Source of the DNA: Paracoccus stylophorae
Lineage (GTDB): Bacteria; Pseudomonadota; Alphaproteobacteria; Rhodobacterales; Rhodobacteraceae
Reading direction: 5' to 3'
NCBI RefSeq assembly: GCF_028553765.1
Contig: NZ_CP067134.1
Coordinates: 2,957,001 to 3,021,000 of the forward strand
Length of the DNA: 64,000 nucleotides
In this document: piece by piece, positions 44,866 to 57,022 of the stretch
Numbering within the stretch: the first letter of the stretch is position 1
Layout of the letters: every line of letters begins with the position of its first letter
The notes under the pieces: generated by a model
What the model saw: only the letters and a program-made list of their open reading frames with translations
Told to the model about the DNA's origin: nothing
Databases searched by the model: none
Program-made: the position numbers and the translations under genes

Positions 44866-45716
44866 CCCAGGCCGCGGCGCTGCGGGTCGGGCTGGTGCAG
44901 CTGAACGTGGGCGACGACCCGCAGGCGAACCTGTCCGCGACCGTTCCGCTGATCCGGCAGGCGGCATCGGCGGGTGCCACCTTGGTGCTGACGCCCGAGG
45001 CCACGAACATCCTGTCGCCCGACCGCAAGCGGCAACAGGCCGTGCTGCGCGAACAGGCCGACGATCCGACCCTGTCCGCACTGCAATCCGAGGCGCGCAG
45101 GGCCGGGATCTGGCTGCTGATCGGGTCGCTTGCGCTGAAATCGGGCGATGACGACCGCTTCGTCAACCGCAGCTTCCTGATCGACCCTGACGGCGGGATC
45201 GCGGCCCGCTATGACAAGCTGCACATGTTCGACGTGACCATCTCCGAGACCGAGCAATATCGCGAAAGCGCCGCCTATCGCCCCGGCGACCGCGCGGTTC
45301 TGGCCGAGGCGGCGGGTGTGCCGGTGGGCATGACGATCTGCTACGATCTGCGCTTTCCGCATCTTTACCGGGCGCTGGCGCAGCAGGGGGCGCGTATCCT
45401 GACCGTGCCGTCGGCCTTCAGCCCGACCACCGGCGAGGCGCATTGGCAGGTCCTGCTGCGCGCCCGCGCCATCGAGACCGGCTGCTTCGTGCTGGCGCCG
45501 GCGCAATGCGGCATCCATGCCGCCCCGCACAGCCCCGACCGCCAGCCCCGCCGCAGCCACGGCCATTCCCTGGCCGTCGATCCCTGGGGCAAGGTGCTGG
45601 CCGACGGGGGCGTGACGCCGGGTCTGACCATGGTCGAGCTTGACCTTGGGGCAGTGGACAGGGCACGCTCTCGCATCCCGTCCTTGACCCATGACCGCCA
45701 TTTCGACGGCCCCTGA
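44862..45716 (+). CDS. Carbon-nitrogen hydrolase, Nit-like (deaminated glutathione amidase type)
   Basis: 284 residues of the nitrilase superfamily. The triad is visible as Glu in TPEATN, Lys in YDKLHMFD and Cys in TICYDLRFP. The pattern LHMFDV and DLRFPHLYR is that of Nit1-like proteins, which hydrolyse deaminated glutathione, a side product of transaminases. It directly follows glutaredoxin 3 with an ATGA overlap, which fits a glutathione-related role, though that is inference. Confidence 0.9.
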   Translation: MTQAAALRVGLVQLNVGDDPQANLSATVPLIRQAASAGATLVLTPEATNILSPDRKRQQAVLREQADDPTLSALQSEARRAGIWLLIGSLALKSGDDDRFVNRSFLIDPDGGIAARYDKLHMFDVTISETEQYRESAAYRPGDRAVLAEAAGVPVGMTICYDLRFPHLYRALAQQGARILTVPSAFSPTTGEAHWQVLLRARAIETGCFVLAPAQCGIHAAPHSPDRQPRRSHGHSLAVDPWGKVLADGGVTPGLTMVELDLGAVDRARSRIPSLTHDRHFDGP

Positions 45717-45729
45717 TCCCTTTCGCGCG

Positions 45730-46203
45730 ATGAACAAACCCGTGAGCGACATCGACAGACCGCATTCCAACGACCGGCTGGCCGCCAGCCTGTTCGCCGA
45801 GGTGCTGATTGCCGACCAGCTGTCGCGCAACCTGATCAGCAAGGCGCTGCCGCGCGGGATGCAGATTTCGCATTTCTCGGTCCTGAACCTGCTGGCGCAT
45901 GTGAACGAGGAACGCACCCCCGCGCAGCTGGCCGAGGCGTTTCACATCACCCGCGGGGCGATGACCAACACGCTGTCGCGGCTGGAATGGGCAGGCCATG
46001 TCCATATTCGCCCCGACTGGGACGATGCGCGGCGCAAATTCGTGTCGATCAGCCCGTCGGGGCGCGCGGCGCGCGATGCGGCCATCGCCGCCTTCATGCC
46101 GCTGATCGCCGATGTCGTGCGCGATATCGGCGCCGACCGGGTGCGCGGCGCCCTGCCCGTGCTGCGCGAACTGCGCCTGAGGCTGGAGGGCGGGCCGCTT
46201 TAG
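45730..46203 (+). CDS. MarR-family transcriptional regulator
   Basis: About 157 residues. A winged-helix core is visible: [33 protein letters not shown], the recognition helix region [23 protein letters not shown] and the wing with [15 protein letters not shown]. Two starts are possible: ATG 45730, or ATG 45691, which overlaps the nitrilase gene by 26 bases; neither has a strong ribosome site. Ligand and target operon are unknown. It converges with ubiG, the two stops overlapping (46200-46203). Confidence 0.85.
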   Translation: MNKPVSDIDRPHSNDRLAASLFAEVLIADQLSRNLISKALPRGMQISHFSVLNLLAHVNEERTPAQLAEAFHITRGAMTNTLSRLEWAGHVHIRPDWDDARRKFVSISPSGRAARDAAIAAFMPLIADVVRDIGADRVRGALPVLRELRLRLEGGPL

Positions 46204-46946
46204 TCCGTCGTCTGCGGACTGCGCCGGGCGGTCATGACATAGTTCACCGACAGGTCGCGGTCGGACAGCCGCCAGCCGAAACCGACCGGGTTGAAGACCA
46301 TGCCGCGCCGGTCCACCGCCGCGCACCCCGCCTGTTCGGCCATCGCGGCCAGCGCGTCCGGGGTGATGAACCGCCCCCAGTCATGGGTGCCGCGCGGCAG
46401 CCAGCGCAGGACCCATTCGGCCCCGACGATCGCCGCGCCAAAGCTTTTCGCGGTGCGGTTCAGGGTCGAGACGATGACCAGACCGCCGGGCCGGACCAGA
46501 TCGCGGCAGGTGGCGATGAAGGCGGGCGGATCGGCCACATGCTCGACGATCTCAAGCGCCAGGACCACGTCGAAGACCTCGCCCGCCCCGGCCAGCGATT
46601 CCGCCGTGGTCGCGCGGTAATCCACCCGCAGCCCCTGCTGTTCGGCGTGCAGGCGGGCGACGGCGATATTGCCTTCTGCGGCATCGGCGCCCACGACCTC
46701 GGCCCCCAGGCGCGCCATCGGTTCGGCCACCAGCCCGCCGCCGCAGCCGATATCCAGCACGCGCAATCCCTGAAACGGTCGCGGGGCGCGGCGGTCGCGT
46801 CCGAACTCGGCCGCGATCTGGGTTGCGATATAGTCCAGCCGCACCGGGTTCATCATGTGCAGCGGTCTGAACTTGCCTTCGGGGTCCCACCATTCGGCGG
46901 CCATGGCCTCGAACTTGGCGATTTCCTGGGCGTCGATGCTGCTCAT
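46200..46946 (-). CDS. ubiG: Ubiquinone biosynthesis O-methyltransferase UbiG
   Basis: A 248-residue SAM enzyme doing both O-methylations in ubiquinone synthesis. Signature segments are [30 protein letters not shown] at the N terminus, the SAM site [20 protein letters not shown], and [10 protein letters not shown] and [10 protein letters not shown] later on. The ATG at 46946 gives the family's normal start; the longer open frame upstream overlaps the divergent peptidase gene. Confidence 0.96.
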   Translation of the reverse strand: MSSIDAQEIAKFEAMAAEWWDPEGKFRPLHMMNPVRLDYIATQIAAEFGRDRRAPRPFQGLRVLDIGCGGGLVAEPMARLGAEVVGADAAEGNIAVARLHAEQQGLRVDYRATTAESLAGAGEVFDVVLALEIVEHVADPPAFIATCRDLVRPGGLVIVSTLNRTAKSFGAAIVGAEWVLRWLPRGTHDWGRFITPDALAAMAEQAGCAAVDRRGMVFNPVGFGWRLSDRDLSVNYVMTARRSPQTTD

Positions 46947-46994
46947 GCGTCGGTCCTTCTGGCGGGCGCTGTCGCTTGGGCTTATAGTGCCTGA

Positions 46995-47990
46995 ATGGAC
47001 CGAATGGCAGAGCAAAACTCCGCGACACATGGCCGCCTGCACCCGGCGGGCGAGCCGTTCGACCGGCGCATGCTGGATGTGGGCGACGGCCACCGCCTGT
47101 ATGTCGAACAATGCGGCAACCCGGACGGCCGTCCGGTGCTGGTGCTGCATGGCGGGCCGGGCGGCGGATGCAGCCCGTTCATGCGGCGTTTCTTCGATCC
47201 CGAACATTACCGGGTGGTGCTGTTCGATCAGCGCGGCTGCGGCCGGTCGCGGCCCTCTGCCTCGGTCGAGGCGAACACGACCGCGCATCTGATCGCCGAC
47301 ATCGAACGCATCCGCGCCGATCTGGGCATCGCCGCGTGGCTGCTGTTCGGCGGCAGCTGGGGGGCGACGCTGGCGCTGGCCTATGCGCAGGCGCATCCCG
47401 GTCACGTCACCGGGCTGGTGCTGCGCGGCGTGTTCCTGGGCCGGCAGCGCGAGCTGGACTGGTTCTATGGCGGCGGCGCTGCGCGGTTCTTTCCCGATCT
47501 GTGGGCGCAGTTCCAGGACCCCATCCCCGAGGCCGAGCGCGACGACATGATCGGCGCCTATCGCCGGCGGCTGTTTTCCGACGATGCCGGGCGGCAGGGA
47601 CGCTATGCCCTGCCCTGGCTGATGTGGGAAAACGCGCTGGCGGGTCTGCAATCGGCTCCGTCCAGCCACGCGCCGGCCGAATATGCCCGTGCCTTCGCGC
47701 GGCTGGAAAACCATTATTTCAGCCATCGCTGCTTTCTGGACGAGGGCCAGCTTCTGCGCGACCGGCACCGGATCGAACATCTGCCGGCGGTGATCGTGCA
47801 GGGCCGCTATGACATGGTCTGCCCGCCGGGCAGCGCGCATGAACTGGCCGAAGGCTGGCCGCGCTGCGAGTTGCGCATCGTCCCCGCCTCGGGCCACGCG
47901 CTGTCCGAGCCGCGAATCTCGGCCGAGTTGCTGCGCGTCATGGACGCAATCCGCGACACCGACCGGCAGGGGACCGGAGCCGGCGCATGA
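46995..47990 (+). CDS. pip: Prolyl iminopeptidase
   Basis: A 331-residue alpha/beta hydrolase releasing N-terminal proline from peptides. Motifs are [19 protein letters not shown] (oxyanion hole), FDQRGCGRS, and [17 protein letters not shown] with the nucleophilic serine. The acid is in [10 protein letters not shown] and the histidine in [10 protein letters not shown] -10-like TATAGT (46983-46988) lies only six bases before the ATG, so the mRNA may be leaderless, or translation may start at the next ATG (47004). It overlaps tspO by four bases. Confidence 0.93.
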   Translation: MDRMAEQNSATHGRLHPAGEPFDRRMLDVGDGHRLYVEQCGNPDGRPVLVLHGGPGGGCSPFMRRFFDPEHYRVVLFDQRGCGRSRPSASVEANTTAHLIADIERIRADLGIAAWLLFGGSWGATLALAYAQAHPGHVTGLVLRGVFLGRQRELDWFYGGGAARFFPDLWAQFQDPIPEAERDDMIGAYRRRLFSDDAGRQGRYALPWLMWENALAGLQSAPSSHAPAEYARAFARLENHYFSHRCFLDEGQLLRDRHRIEHLPAVIVQGRYDMVCPPGSAHELAEGWPRCELRIVPASGHALSEPRISAELLRVMDAIRDTDRQGTGAGA

Positions 47991-48442
47991 TTTTCCTGCT
48001 GTTCCTGCTGGCCAGTGCCGCCGCCGCCGCGACCGGCGTGATCTTCAAGCCCGGCGCATGGTATGAGGGGTTGAGAAAACCCGGCTTCACGCCGCCGAAC
48101 CGGCTGTTCCCGATTGCCTGGACCGCGATCTATCTGCTGTCGGCCATCGCCGCCGCCCGGGTCGCGGGCGTGCCGGGATCTGACCTGGCGCTGGCGCTGT
48201 GGGCGGCGCAGATCGCGCTGAACACGCTGTGGACGCCGGTGTTTTTCGGCGCGCATCTTATGGCTGCGGGCATGGCGGTGATCGCCATCCTGTGGCTGGT
48301 CGTGCTGGCCATGACGGTGACGTTCTGGCGAATCGACGTGCTGGCCGGGGTCATGCTGCTGCCCTATCTGGCGTGGCTGTGCGTGGCGGCGGCGCTGAAC
48401 TGGCGCATCTGGCGCGACAACCGCACGACGGGCGCGGCCTGA
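47987..48442 (+). CDS. TspO/MBR family membrane protein
   Basis: A 151-residue protein with five predicted membrane helices. The family pattern is clear: [27 protein letters not shown] near the N terminus and [11 protein letters not shown] later on. TspO proteins bind porphyrins and cholesterol-like ligands and, in Rhodobacter sphaeroides, tune photosynthesis-gene expression in response to oxygen. A ubiquinone gene is nearby and ferrochelatase is 5 kb away. It overlaps the peptidase stop (ATGA). Confidence 0.9.
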   Translation: MIFLLFLLASAAAAATGVIFKPGAWYEGLRKPGFTPPNRLFPIAWTAIYLLSAIAAARVAGVPGSDLALALWAAQIALNTLWTPVFFGAHLMAAGMAVIAILWLVVLAMTVTFWRIDVLAGVMLLPYLAWLCVAAALNWRIWRDNRTTGAA

Positions 48443-48510
48443 ATCCGGGCGCGCGGAACCGGCCCGCGACCGGGCAGATCCGCGATGATGCGCCCGGTCG
48501 CGCGGCGTGC

Positions 48511-48539
48511 TTGCAATTGCTGCGGACCCGGTCTATATG
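48511..48539 (+). promoter_or_regulatory. Promoter of the rimP-nusA-ylxR-infB operon
   Basis: TTGCAA (48511-48516), exactly 17 bases, TATATG (48534-48539). It is the best consensus-like promoter in the window, with transcription expected near 48546. Confidence 0.65.
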
Positions 48540-48545
48540 CCTGCC

Positions 48546-48615
48546 TAACAGCGGTGCAGGCTTCCACCCCCTGCCCACCGGACGCTTTCGCATGGGCCCG
48601 CTGCGGGCCCTTTTT
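48546..48615 (+). promoter_or_regulatory. 5' leader of rimP with intrinsic terminator (putative attenuator)
   Basis: Downstream of the promoter is a first hairpin with arms CGGTGCAGG (48552-48560) and CCTGCCCACCG (48570-48580, two bulged bases). A second hairpin follows, GGGCCCG-CTG-CGGGCCC (48594-48610), then TTTTT (48611-48615), a complete intrinsic terminator. The rimP ATG lies 17 bases after the T-run and AAAGG at 48623-48627 is its ribosome site. A full terminator between a promoter and its first gene implies regulated read-through. Confidence 0.55.
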
Positions 48616-48632
48616 CGTATCCAAAGGTTCTC

Positions 48633-49280
48633 ATGTCGAACGACCTGATCGCCAAGACCGCCATCGACCGGCGCCTGGCCGAGATCATCACCCCGGTGAT
48701 CGAGGATCTGGGCTTTGAGTTGGTGCGCGTCCGCCTGCAGGGCGGCAAGACCGCCACGTTGCAGATCATGGCGGACCGGCCCGAAGGCGGGATCAACGTC
48801 GACGATTGCGGCCAGATTTCGGTCGCCGTCAGCGCCACGCTGGATGTCGAGGACCCGATCGAGGAAGCCTATCACCTCGAGGTCAGCAGCCCCGGCATCG
48901 ACCGGCCGCTGACCCGGCTGAAGGATTTCGAGGCGTTCGAGGGATACGAGGCCAAGCTGGAAACGAACCAGCCGATCGACGGTCGCAAGCGCTGGAAAGG
49001 CGTGCTGGCGGGGGTCGAGACCGGCACCGGCGGCGACGAGGTGCTGCTGAACATCGACGAGGGCGGCGAGGTGCAGACCATCGGGCTGAACTTCGACTGG
49101 CTTGCCGATGCCAAGCTGGTGCTGACCGACGAGCTGATCCGCGAGATGCTGCGCCAGAAGAAAGAGGCCGGCGTTGCGATCGACAATCTGGATGAAAGCG
49201 CCTTCGACGCGGTGGAAACCGAGGACGGCGGCGAAACCCGCGAACAGACAGGCGCCAACGGCGCCGATGCCAAGGAGTAA
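48633..49280 (+). CDS. rimP: Ribosome maturation factor RimP
   Basis: A 215-residue factor needed for 30S subunit maturation. The core [42 protein letters not shown] and [16 protein letters not shown] are RimP signatures. The C-terminal tail after residue 180 is acidic and Gly-rich, longer than in E. coli. First gene of the conserved rimP-nusA-ylxR-infB operon. Confidence 0.95.
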   Translation: MSNDLIAKTAIDRRLAEIITPVIEDLGFELVRVRLQGGKTATLQIMADRPEGGINVDDCGQISVAVSATLDVEDPIEEAYHLEVSSPGIDRPLTRLKDFEAFEGYEAKLETNQPIDGRKRWKGVLAGVETGTGGDEVLLNIDEGGEVQTIGLNFDWLADAKLVLTDELIREMLRQKKEAGVAIDNLDESAFDAVETEDGGETREQTGANGADAKE

Positions 49281-49283
49281 GCG

Positions 49284-50987
49284 ATGGCGATCACCTCTGC
49301 CAACCAGCTTGAACTGCTGCAAACCGCCGAGGCGGTGGCGCGCGAGAAGATGATCGAGCCCGAGCTGGTCATCGAGGCGATGGAGGACAGCCTCGCCCGG
49401 GCCGCCAAGTCGCGCTATGGCGCCGAGATGGACATCCGGGTCAAGATCGACCGCAAGACCGGCAACGCGACATTCACCCGCGCCCGCACCGTGGTGACGG
49501 ACGAGGAGCTGGAAAACTATCAGTCGCAGTTCACCCCGGATCAGGCGAAAACCTATTTCGAGCCGTCCAGGGACGGTCGCGGCACCTGGTGGCGCGACGG
49601 CACCCGGCTGGACGATTTCTCGGGCGCGCCGCAACCGGGCGACGTGTTCGAAGAGGTGGTGCCGCCCGTCGATCTGGGCCGGATCGCCGCGCAATCGGCC
49701 AAGCAGGTGATCCTGCAACGGGTCCGCGAGGCCGAACGCGACCGTCAATACGAGGAGTTCAAGGACCGCGCCGGCACCATCATCAACGGCATCGTCAAGC
49801 GCGAGGAATACGGCAACATCATCGTCGATGTCGGCCGGGGCGAGGCGATCCTGCGCCGCAACGAAAAGATCGGGCGCGAATCCTATCGCCCGAATGACCG
49901 CATCCGCACCTATATCAAGGATGTGCGCCGCGAGACGCGCGGGCCGCAGATATTCCTGTCGCGCACCGATCCGCAATTCATGGCCGAGCTGTTCAAGATG
50001 GAGGTGCCCGAAATCTATGACGGCATCATCGACATCAAGGCCGTGGCCCGCGATCCGGGCAGCCGCGCCAAGATCGCCGTCATCAGCTATGACAGCAGCA
50101 TCGACCCGGTCGGCGCCTGCGTCGGCATGCGCGGCAGCCGGGTGCAGGCCGTGGTGGGCGAATTGCAGGGCGAGAAGATCGACATCATCCCCTGGAACGA
50201 GGATCAGGCGACCTTCCTGGTCAACGCGCTGCAGCCGGCCGAGGTCAGCAAGGTCGTGTTCGACGAAGAGGCCGGCAAGATCGAGGTCGTGGTGCCCGAC
50301 GAACAGCTGTCGCTTGCCATCGGCCGGCGCGGCCAGAACGTGCGTCTGGCCAGCCAGCTGACCGGGCTGGACATCGACATCCTGACCGAGGAAGAGGAAT
50401 CCAAGCGTCGTCAGGCCGAGTTCAACGCCCGCACGCAGCTGTTCATGGAGGCGCTGGACCTGGACGAGTTCTTCGCCCAGCTTCTGGTCGCCGAAGGCTT
50501 CACCGATCTGGAAGAGGTGGCCTATGTCGAACAGGACGAGCTTCTGTCGATCGACGGCGTGGACGAGGATACGGCCCGCGAATTGCAGGCCCGCGCCCGT
50601 GACGTACTGGAGGCCCGGGCCAAGGCCGCGCTGGACAACGCCCGCGAACTGGGCGCCGAGGACAGCCTTATTGAATTCGAGGGGCTGACCCCCCAGATGG
50701 TAGAGGCGTTGGCCAAGGACGGCGTCAAGACCCTGGAAGATTTCGCCACCTGCGCCGACTGGGAACTGGCCGGCGGCTGGACCACGGTGAACGGGCAGCG
50801 GGTCAAGGACGAAGGGCTGCTGGAACCGTTCGAGGTTTCGCTGGAAGAGGCGCAGACCATGGTCATGACCGCGCGCGTCATGCTGGGCTGGGTCGATCCG
50901 ACCGAATTGGACGGTGGGGACGACCCGGACGCCGACGCCGAGGCCGACGGGGCCGAAGGCGGCACCGACGAGGAGGCCGGGGCGTGA
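49284..50987 (+). CDS. nusA: Transcription termination/antitermination factor NusA
   Basis: A 567-residue RNA polymerase-associated factor controlling pausing, termination and antitermination. An N-terminal polymerase-binding domain is followed by the S1 region ([27 protein letters not shown]) and two KH domains ([50 protein letters not shown]). C-terminal acidic-type helix-hairpin repeats end near residue 530, then an Asp/Glu-rich tail. It starts three bases after rimP. In E. coli NusA feeds back on its own operon. Confidence 0.97.
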   Translation: MAITSANQLELLQTAEAVAREKMIEPELVIEAMEDSLARAAKSRYGAEMDIRVKIDRKTGNATFTRARTVVTDEELENYQSQFTPDQAKTYFEPSRDGRGTWWRDGTRLDDFSGAPQPGDVFEEVVPPVDLGRIAAQSAKQVILQRVREAERDRQYEEFKDRAGTIINGIVKREEYGNIIVDVGRGEAILRRNEKIGRESYRPNDRIRTYIKDVRRETRGPQIFLSRTDPQFMAELFKMEVPEIYDGIIDIKAVARDPGSRAKIAVISYDSSIDPVGACVGMRGSRVQAVVGELQGEKIDIIPWNEDQATFLVNALQPAEVSKVVFDEEAGKIEVVVPDEQLSLAIGRRGQNVRLASQLTGLDIDILTEEEESKRRQAEFNARTQLFMEALDLDEFFAQLLVAEGFTDLEEVAYVEQDELLSIDGVDEDTARELQARARDVLEARAKAALDNARELGAEDSLIEFEGLTPQMVEALAKDGVKTLEDFATCADWELAGGWTTVNGQRVKDEGLLEPFEVSLEEAQTMVMTARVMLGWVDPTELDGGDDPDADAEADGAEGGTDEEAGA

Positions 50988-51005
50988 TGCCCCGGATTTG
51001 CCCCC

Positions 51006-51626
51006 TTGAGCCGCGGTGGACGCATAAAGCAACGCGATGAGCCCGAACGGCGCTGCATCGTCACCGGCGAGGTGCAACCCAAGCGCGGGCTGATCCGCTT
51101 TGTCGTCGGCCCCGATGGCACGGTGGTGCCCGACCTGGCCGAAAAGCTGCCCGGTCGCGGCATCTGGGTGACGGCCGACCGCGCCGCCATCGATAAGGCG
51201 GCGGCGAAGGGGCTGTTTTCGCGCGCGGCCAGGACGCAGGCAAGACCCCCCGAGGGTCTGGCCGATCTGGTCGAGGCCGCGACGGCCCGGCGGGTCGTCG
51301 AACTGGTGTCGCTGGCCCGGAAATCGGGCAAGGCGGTGGCCGGGTTCGAGAAGGTAAAGGGCTGGCTGTCCGAGGGTCGCGCGAAGGTGCTGTTACAGGC
51401 CAGCGACGGATCGGAACGCGGCAAGGGCAAGCTGTGGACGCCGACCGGCGGGCGCTGGTTCGGCTGCCTGACCGCATCAGAATTGGGTTTGTCCTTCGGA
51501 CGCGATCATGTCATACACGGCGCGCTTGCGGCGGGTGGCCTGACGGACAAGGTGATCTTGGAAGCCGGCAGACTGACGGGTCTGCGCGGGCATGACGGTG
51601 GTAATACGGCCACCGGGAAGGAATGA
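51006..51626 (+). CDS. YlxR-family RNA-binding protein (DUF448) with L7Ae-like domain
   Basis: 206 residues in two parts: an N-terminal YlxR domain ([32 protein letters not shown]) and a C-terminal region from about residue 85 ([28 protein letters not shown]) that looks like the L7Ae ribosomal-protein fold. YlxR acts on RNA, but its role is poorly known. The only start after the nusA stop that keeps the domain whole is TTG at 51006, in frame with nusA, so the start codon is unusual. It overlaps the upstream end of infB. Confidence 0.85.
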   Translation: MSRGGRIKQRDEPERRCIVTGEVQPKRGLIRFVVGPDGTVVPDLAEKLPGRGIWVTADRAAIDKAAAKGLFSRAARTQARPPEGLADLVEAATARRVVELVSLARKSGKAVAGFEKVKGWLSEGRAKVLLQASDGSERGKGKLWTPTGGRWFGCLTASELGLSFGRDHVIHGALAAGGLTDKVILEAGRLTGLRGHDGGNTATGKE

Positions 51627-51634
51627 AGACGCAG

Positions 51635-54193
<2,559 letters not shown>

Positions 54194-54218
54194 CCCAAGC
54201 GGATGCCGTGAGAACGTC

Positions 54219-54247
54219 AAGGGCGGCCCGGTGGGGTCGCCCTTTTT
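54219..54247 (+). terminator. Intrinsic terminator of the infB operon
   Basis: AAGGGCG (54219-54225) pairs with CGCCCTT (54238-54244) and runs into TTTTT (54243-54247), 26 bases after the infB stop. Confidence 0.75.
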
Positions 54248-54324
54248 CCGTGCTCGGGGTCCATCAGGGCCGGACAGCGGCAGGTTTCATCGGGCGAAGG
54301 GTCGGCCCGCTGCAAGCCCGGCTT

Positions 54325-54723
54325 TTACAGCCACATCTGCAAGGCCGGGATCAGCGGGATGTCGGCCGGCGGCATCGGGTAGTTCCGCAGATCGGCGGCC
54401 CGCACCCATGTCAGCGCCTGCCCCTCGCGCGGCTGCACGATTCCCTGCCATTTGCGGCAGGCAAAGACCGGCATCAGCAGGTGAAAATCGTCATAGCCGT
54501 GGCTGGCGAAGGTCAGCGGCGCAAGGCACGAGGTCCAGGTGTCGATCCCCAGCTCCTCGTGCAGTTCGCGGATCAGCGCGGCTTCGGGCGTTTCACCGGG
54601 TTCGACCTTGCCGCCCGGAAACTCCCACAGCCCGGCCATCGGCTTGCCCCTGGGGCGCTGCGCCAGCAGGACGCGGCCGTCGGGGTCGATCAGGGCGACG
54701 GCGGCGACAAGGACGGTTTTCAC
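54325..54723 (-). CDS. mutT: MutT-type Nudix hydrolase (8-oxo-dGTP diphosphatase)
   Basis: A 132-residue enzyme that hydrolyses 8-oxo-dGTP to keep it out of DNA. A complete Nudix box is present, GGKVEPGETPEAALIRELHEELGI, with LWEFPGGK before it, and the family ending IPLIPALQMWL. A GTG start at 54723 (VKTVLVAAVALID) overlaps the argJ stop by four bases; the longer frame upstream lies over argJ and is not coding. Confidence 0.93.
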   Translation of the reverse strand: MKTVLVAAVALIDPDGRVLLAQRPRGKPMAGLWEFPGGKVEPGETPEAALIRELHEELGIDTWTSCLAPLTFASHGYDDFHLLMPVFACRKWQGIVQPREGQALTWVRAADLRNYPMPPADIPLIPALQMWL

Positions 54724-55973
54724 GACCGGTAATCGGCGTTGATGTCGATATAGCCATGGGTCAGATCGCAGGTCCACACGGTCTGCGCGCCCTGCCCCAG
54801 CCCCAGATCGACCGAGATCACCAGTTCGCGGTTCTTCATATAGGCGCTGGCCGCATCCTCGTCGTAATCGGGTGCGCGCCATCCGTCCCGCGCCAGCACC
54901 ATGTCGCCAAAGCCGATGGTCAGGCGGTCACGGTCGGCCTCGGCCCCCGATTTGCCCACGGCGGCCACGATCCGGCCCCAGTTCGCGTCCTCGCCCGCGA
55001 TGGCGGTCTTGACCAGCGGCGAATTGGCGATGGCCATGGCGACCTTTTTCGCGTCGGCATCGGACTGCGCGCCGGTCACGCGCAACTCGACGAATTTCGT
55101 CGCCCCCTCGCCGTCGCGCACGACCAGTTGCGCCAGTTCGCGCATGACGCCGTGCAGTGCCTGCACGAAGGCTGTCCCCTCGACCGTCTCCAGCGACGCG
55201 ATGGGCGAAGCCGGACTGCGCCCCGTCGCCGCGCAGATCAGCGCGTCCGAGGTCGAGGTGTCGCTGTCCACGGTGATGGCGTTGAATGTGGTCCCAAGCC
55301 CCGACGACAGCGCCTGTTGCAGCAGTTGTGCGTCGATTGCGGCGTCGGTGAACAGATAGACCAGCATCGTCGCCATGTCGGGCGCGATCATGCCCGACCC
55401 CTTGGCGATGCCGGTAATGCGGATCTCGCCGCCCTTGCCCGCGACGGTGGCGGAGGCGCCTTTGGGGAAGGTGTCGGTGGTCATGATGGCGCGCGCCGCG
55501 TCGGCCGCGCCCCCCTGATCCAGCCCGGCGACCAGATCGCCCACCACCGCAACGATACGCTCATGCGGCAACGGCTCTCCGATCACGCCGGTCGAGGATG
55601 AGAAGACCCGCGTTGCCGGAACGCCGGTGGCATCCGCCACGGCAGCCGTCACCGCATCGACGGATTCCTGCCCGCGCGCGCCGGTGAAGGCGTTGGCGTT
55701 GCCCGAATTGACGATGATCGCCGCGCCGTCGGGGGCATCGCCGCCCCCGGCCAGCTTGTCCTGGTTGTCCAGCACGCAGGCCGCGCGGGTCGAGGACCGG
55801 GTGAACGCGCCCGCGACCGTCGATCCGGCCGCGATCCGGATCAGGGTCACATCGGTGCGGCCCTGATACTTGACGCCCGCCGCGGCGCTGGCGAATTCGA
55901 CGCCGGCGATCACCGGCAGGTCGGGAAACCCGGCCGGGGCCAGCGGCGACACCGGCAGTCCGGCCTTGGCCAT
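54720..55973 (-). CDS. argJ: Bifunctional glutamate N-acetyltransferase/amino-acid acetyltransferase ArgJ
   Basis: 417 residues. It makes N-acetylglutamate and recycles acetyl from acetylornithine in the cyclic arginine pathway. The self-cleavage site is KGSGMIAPDMATML, where the threonine becomes the N-terminal nucleophile of the beta chain. AGVKYQGRTDVTLI and INADYRS at the end are also typical. Start codons overlap the stop of the isomerase gene: GTG 55976 or ATG 55973; ATG is preferred. The cyclic pathway fits the presence of argG at 29-30 kb. Confidence 0.95.
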   Translation of the reverse strand: MAKAGLPVSPLAPAGFPDLPVIAGVEFASAAAGVKYQGRTDVTLIRIAAGSTVAGAFTRSSTRAACVLDNQDKLAGGGDAPDGAAIIVNSGNANAFTGARGQESVDAVTAAVADATGVPATRVFSSSTGVIGEPLPHERIVAVVGDLVAGLDQGGAADAARAIMTTDTFPKGASATVAGKGGEIRITGIAKGSGMIAPDMATMLVYLFTDAAIDAQLLQQALSSGLGTTFNAITVDSDTSTSDALICAATGRSPASPIASLETVEGTAFVQALHGVMRELAQLVVRDGEGATKFVELRVTGAQSDADAKKVAMAIANSPLVKTAIAGEDANWGRIVAAVGKSGAEADRDRLTIGFGDMVLARDGWRAPDYDEDAASAYMKNRELVISVDLGLGQGAQTVWTCDLTHGYIDINADYRS

Positions 55974-56818
55974 CACTCGGCTCCCAGAAGGTCGTCGTCG
56001 TTCATCAGCGCGGGATCGAGGCCCTCGGTCTTTTCGACCGTCGCCTCGTCCACGATCTTTTCGATGGCGGCTTCGACCTTTTCGCGGCGGACAAGCTGGG
56101 CCAGTTCGTCGCGCACCTCGTCCAGCTGCGGCGCTTCCTTGACGCGGGTGTCGTTCAGCCGGATGACGTGCCAGCCGAAATCGGTCTGCACCGGGTCCGA
56201 CACCTGGTCCTTTTCCATGCCCTGCACGGCCTCGGCGAAGGGCGGCACCATCTGGTCGGCGCTGAACCAGCCCAGATCGCCCTTGTTCGGGCCGCTTGGC
56301 CCGGTCGAGTTCTCTTCGGCCAGCGTGCCGAAATCGGCGCCCTCATCCAGTTGCCGTTTCAGATCCTTGGCCTTTTCCTCGCTGTCCACAAGGATATGGG
56401 CGGCCGAATATTCGGTCACCGCCTCGGCATCGGCGAACAGCCTGTCGTAAGCCGCCTTGATCTCGTCCTCGGTCGGCTCCGGCTCGGCGATCCGGCTGAC
56501 GGCGGCGGTGGCCAGCGTGTTGCGCCGCTGCAGTTCCAGCTGCGCGCGGGTGCCGGCGGTTTCGGTGCCGGTCGCGGCCACGGCGGTCTGGCGGATCAGC
56601 TGGTCCAGCATCATGTCCCACAGCGCCTGATCGGGCAGGTTCGCCATCTGCGGGTCCTGGACCGACTGTTTCATCACGATCATCTGTCCAAGCGTGATGT
56701 CCTGGCCGTTCACCGTGGCCACGACCGTGTCCGCACCCTTGTCCTGCGCCAGCCCGGCCACGGGCGCCATCAGCGGGGCCGCGATGACGGCGGCGGCCAG
56801 AATCGAACGTTTCAGCAT
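55973..56818 (-). CDS. Exported peptidyl-prolyl isomerase, parvulin type
   Basis: 281 residues. A Sec signal peptide (MLKRSILAAAVIAAPLMAPVAGLAQ) targets it to the periplasm. A SurA/PpiD-like N-terminal helical region is followed by a parvulin domain with AAHILVDSEEKAKDLKRQL, NKGDLGWFSADQMVPPF and DFGWHVIRLND. It probably helps outer-membrane or secreted proteins fold. The ATG at 56818 follows AAAGGA. It is divergent from secA, 204 bases apart, and leads the ppi-argJ-mutT operon. Confidence 0.92.
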   Translation of the reverse strand: MLKRSILAAAVIAAPLMAPVAGLAQDKGADTVVATVNGQDITLGQMIVMKQSVQDPQMANLPDQALWDMMLDQLIRQTAVAATGTETAGTRAQLELQRRNTLATAAVSRIAEPEPTEDEIKAAYDRLFADAEAVTEYSAAHILVDSEEKAKDLKRQLDEGADFGTLAEENSTGPSGPNKGDLGWFSADQMVPPFAEAVQGMEKDQVSDPVQTDFGWHVIRLNDTRVKEAPQLDEVRDELAQLVRREKVEAAIEKIVDEATVEKTEGLDPALMNDDDLLGAE

Positions 56819-57022
56819 GAAAATTCCTTTGCAAGTCACACCCGGTCCCAGGACGGGACAGGGCCAGCGTTGACAGTCAGGCGGCCGAGGCATACATCCC
56901 GACGCAACCGTGGAAGGCGCCGCCGCCGCTTTCGTTCAGGCCTCTGATACGGCAATGCGGAAGGGAGGGGCAAGTGGGCCCCCTCTGACGGACTTTCCCA
57001 AGAACGTGATTGCGAAGGTAAT

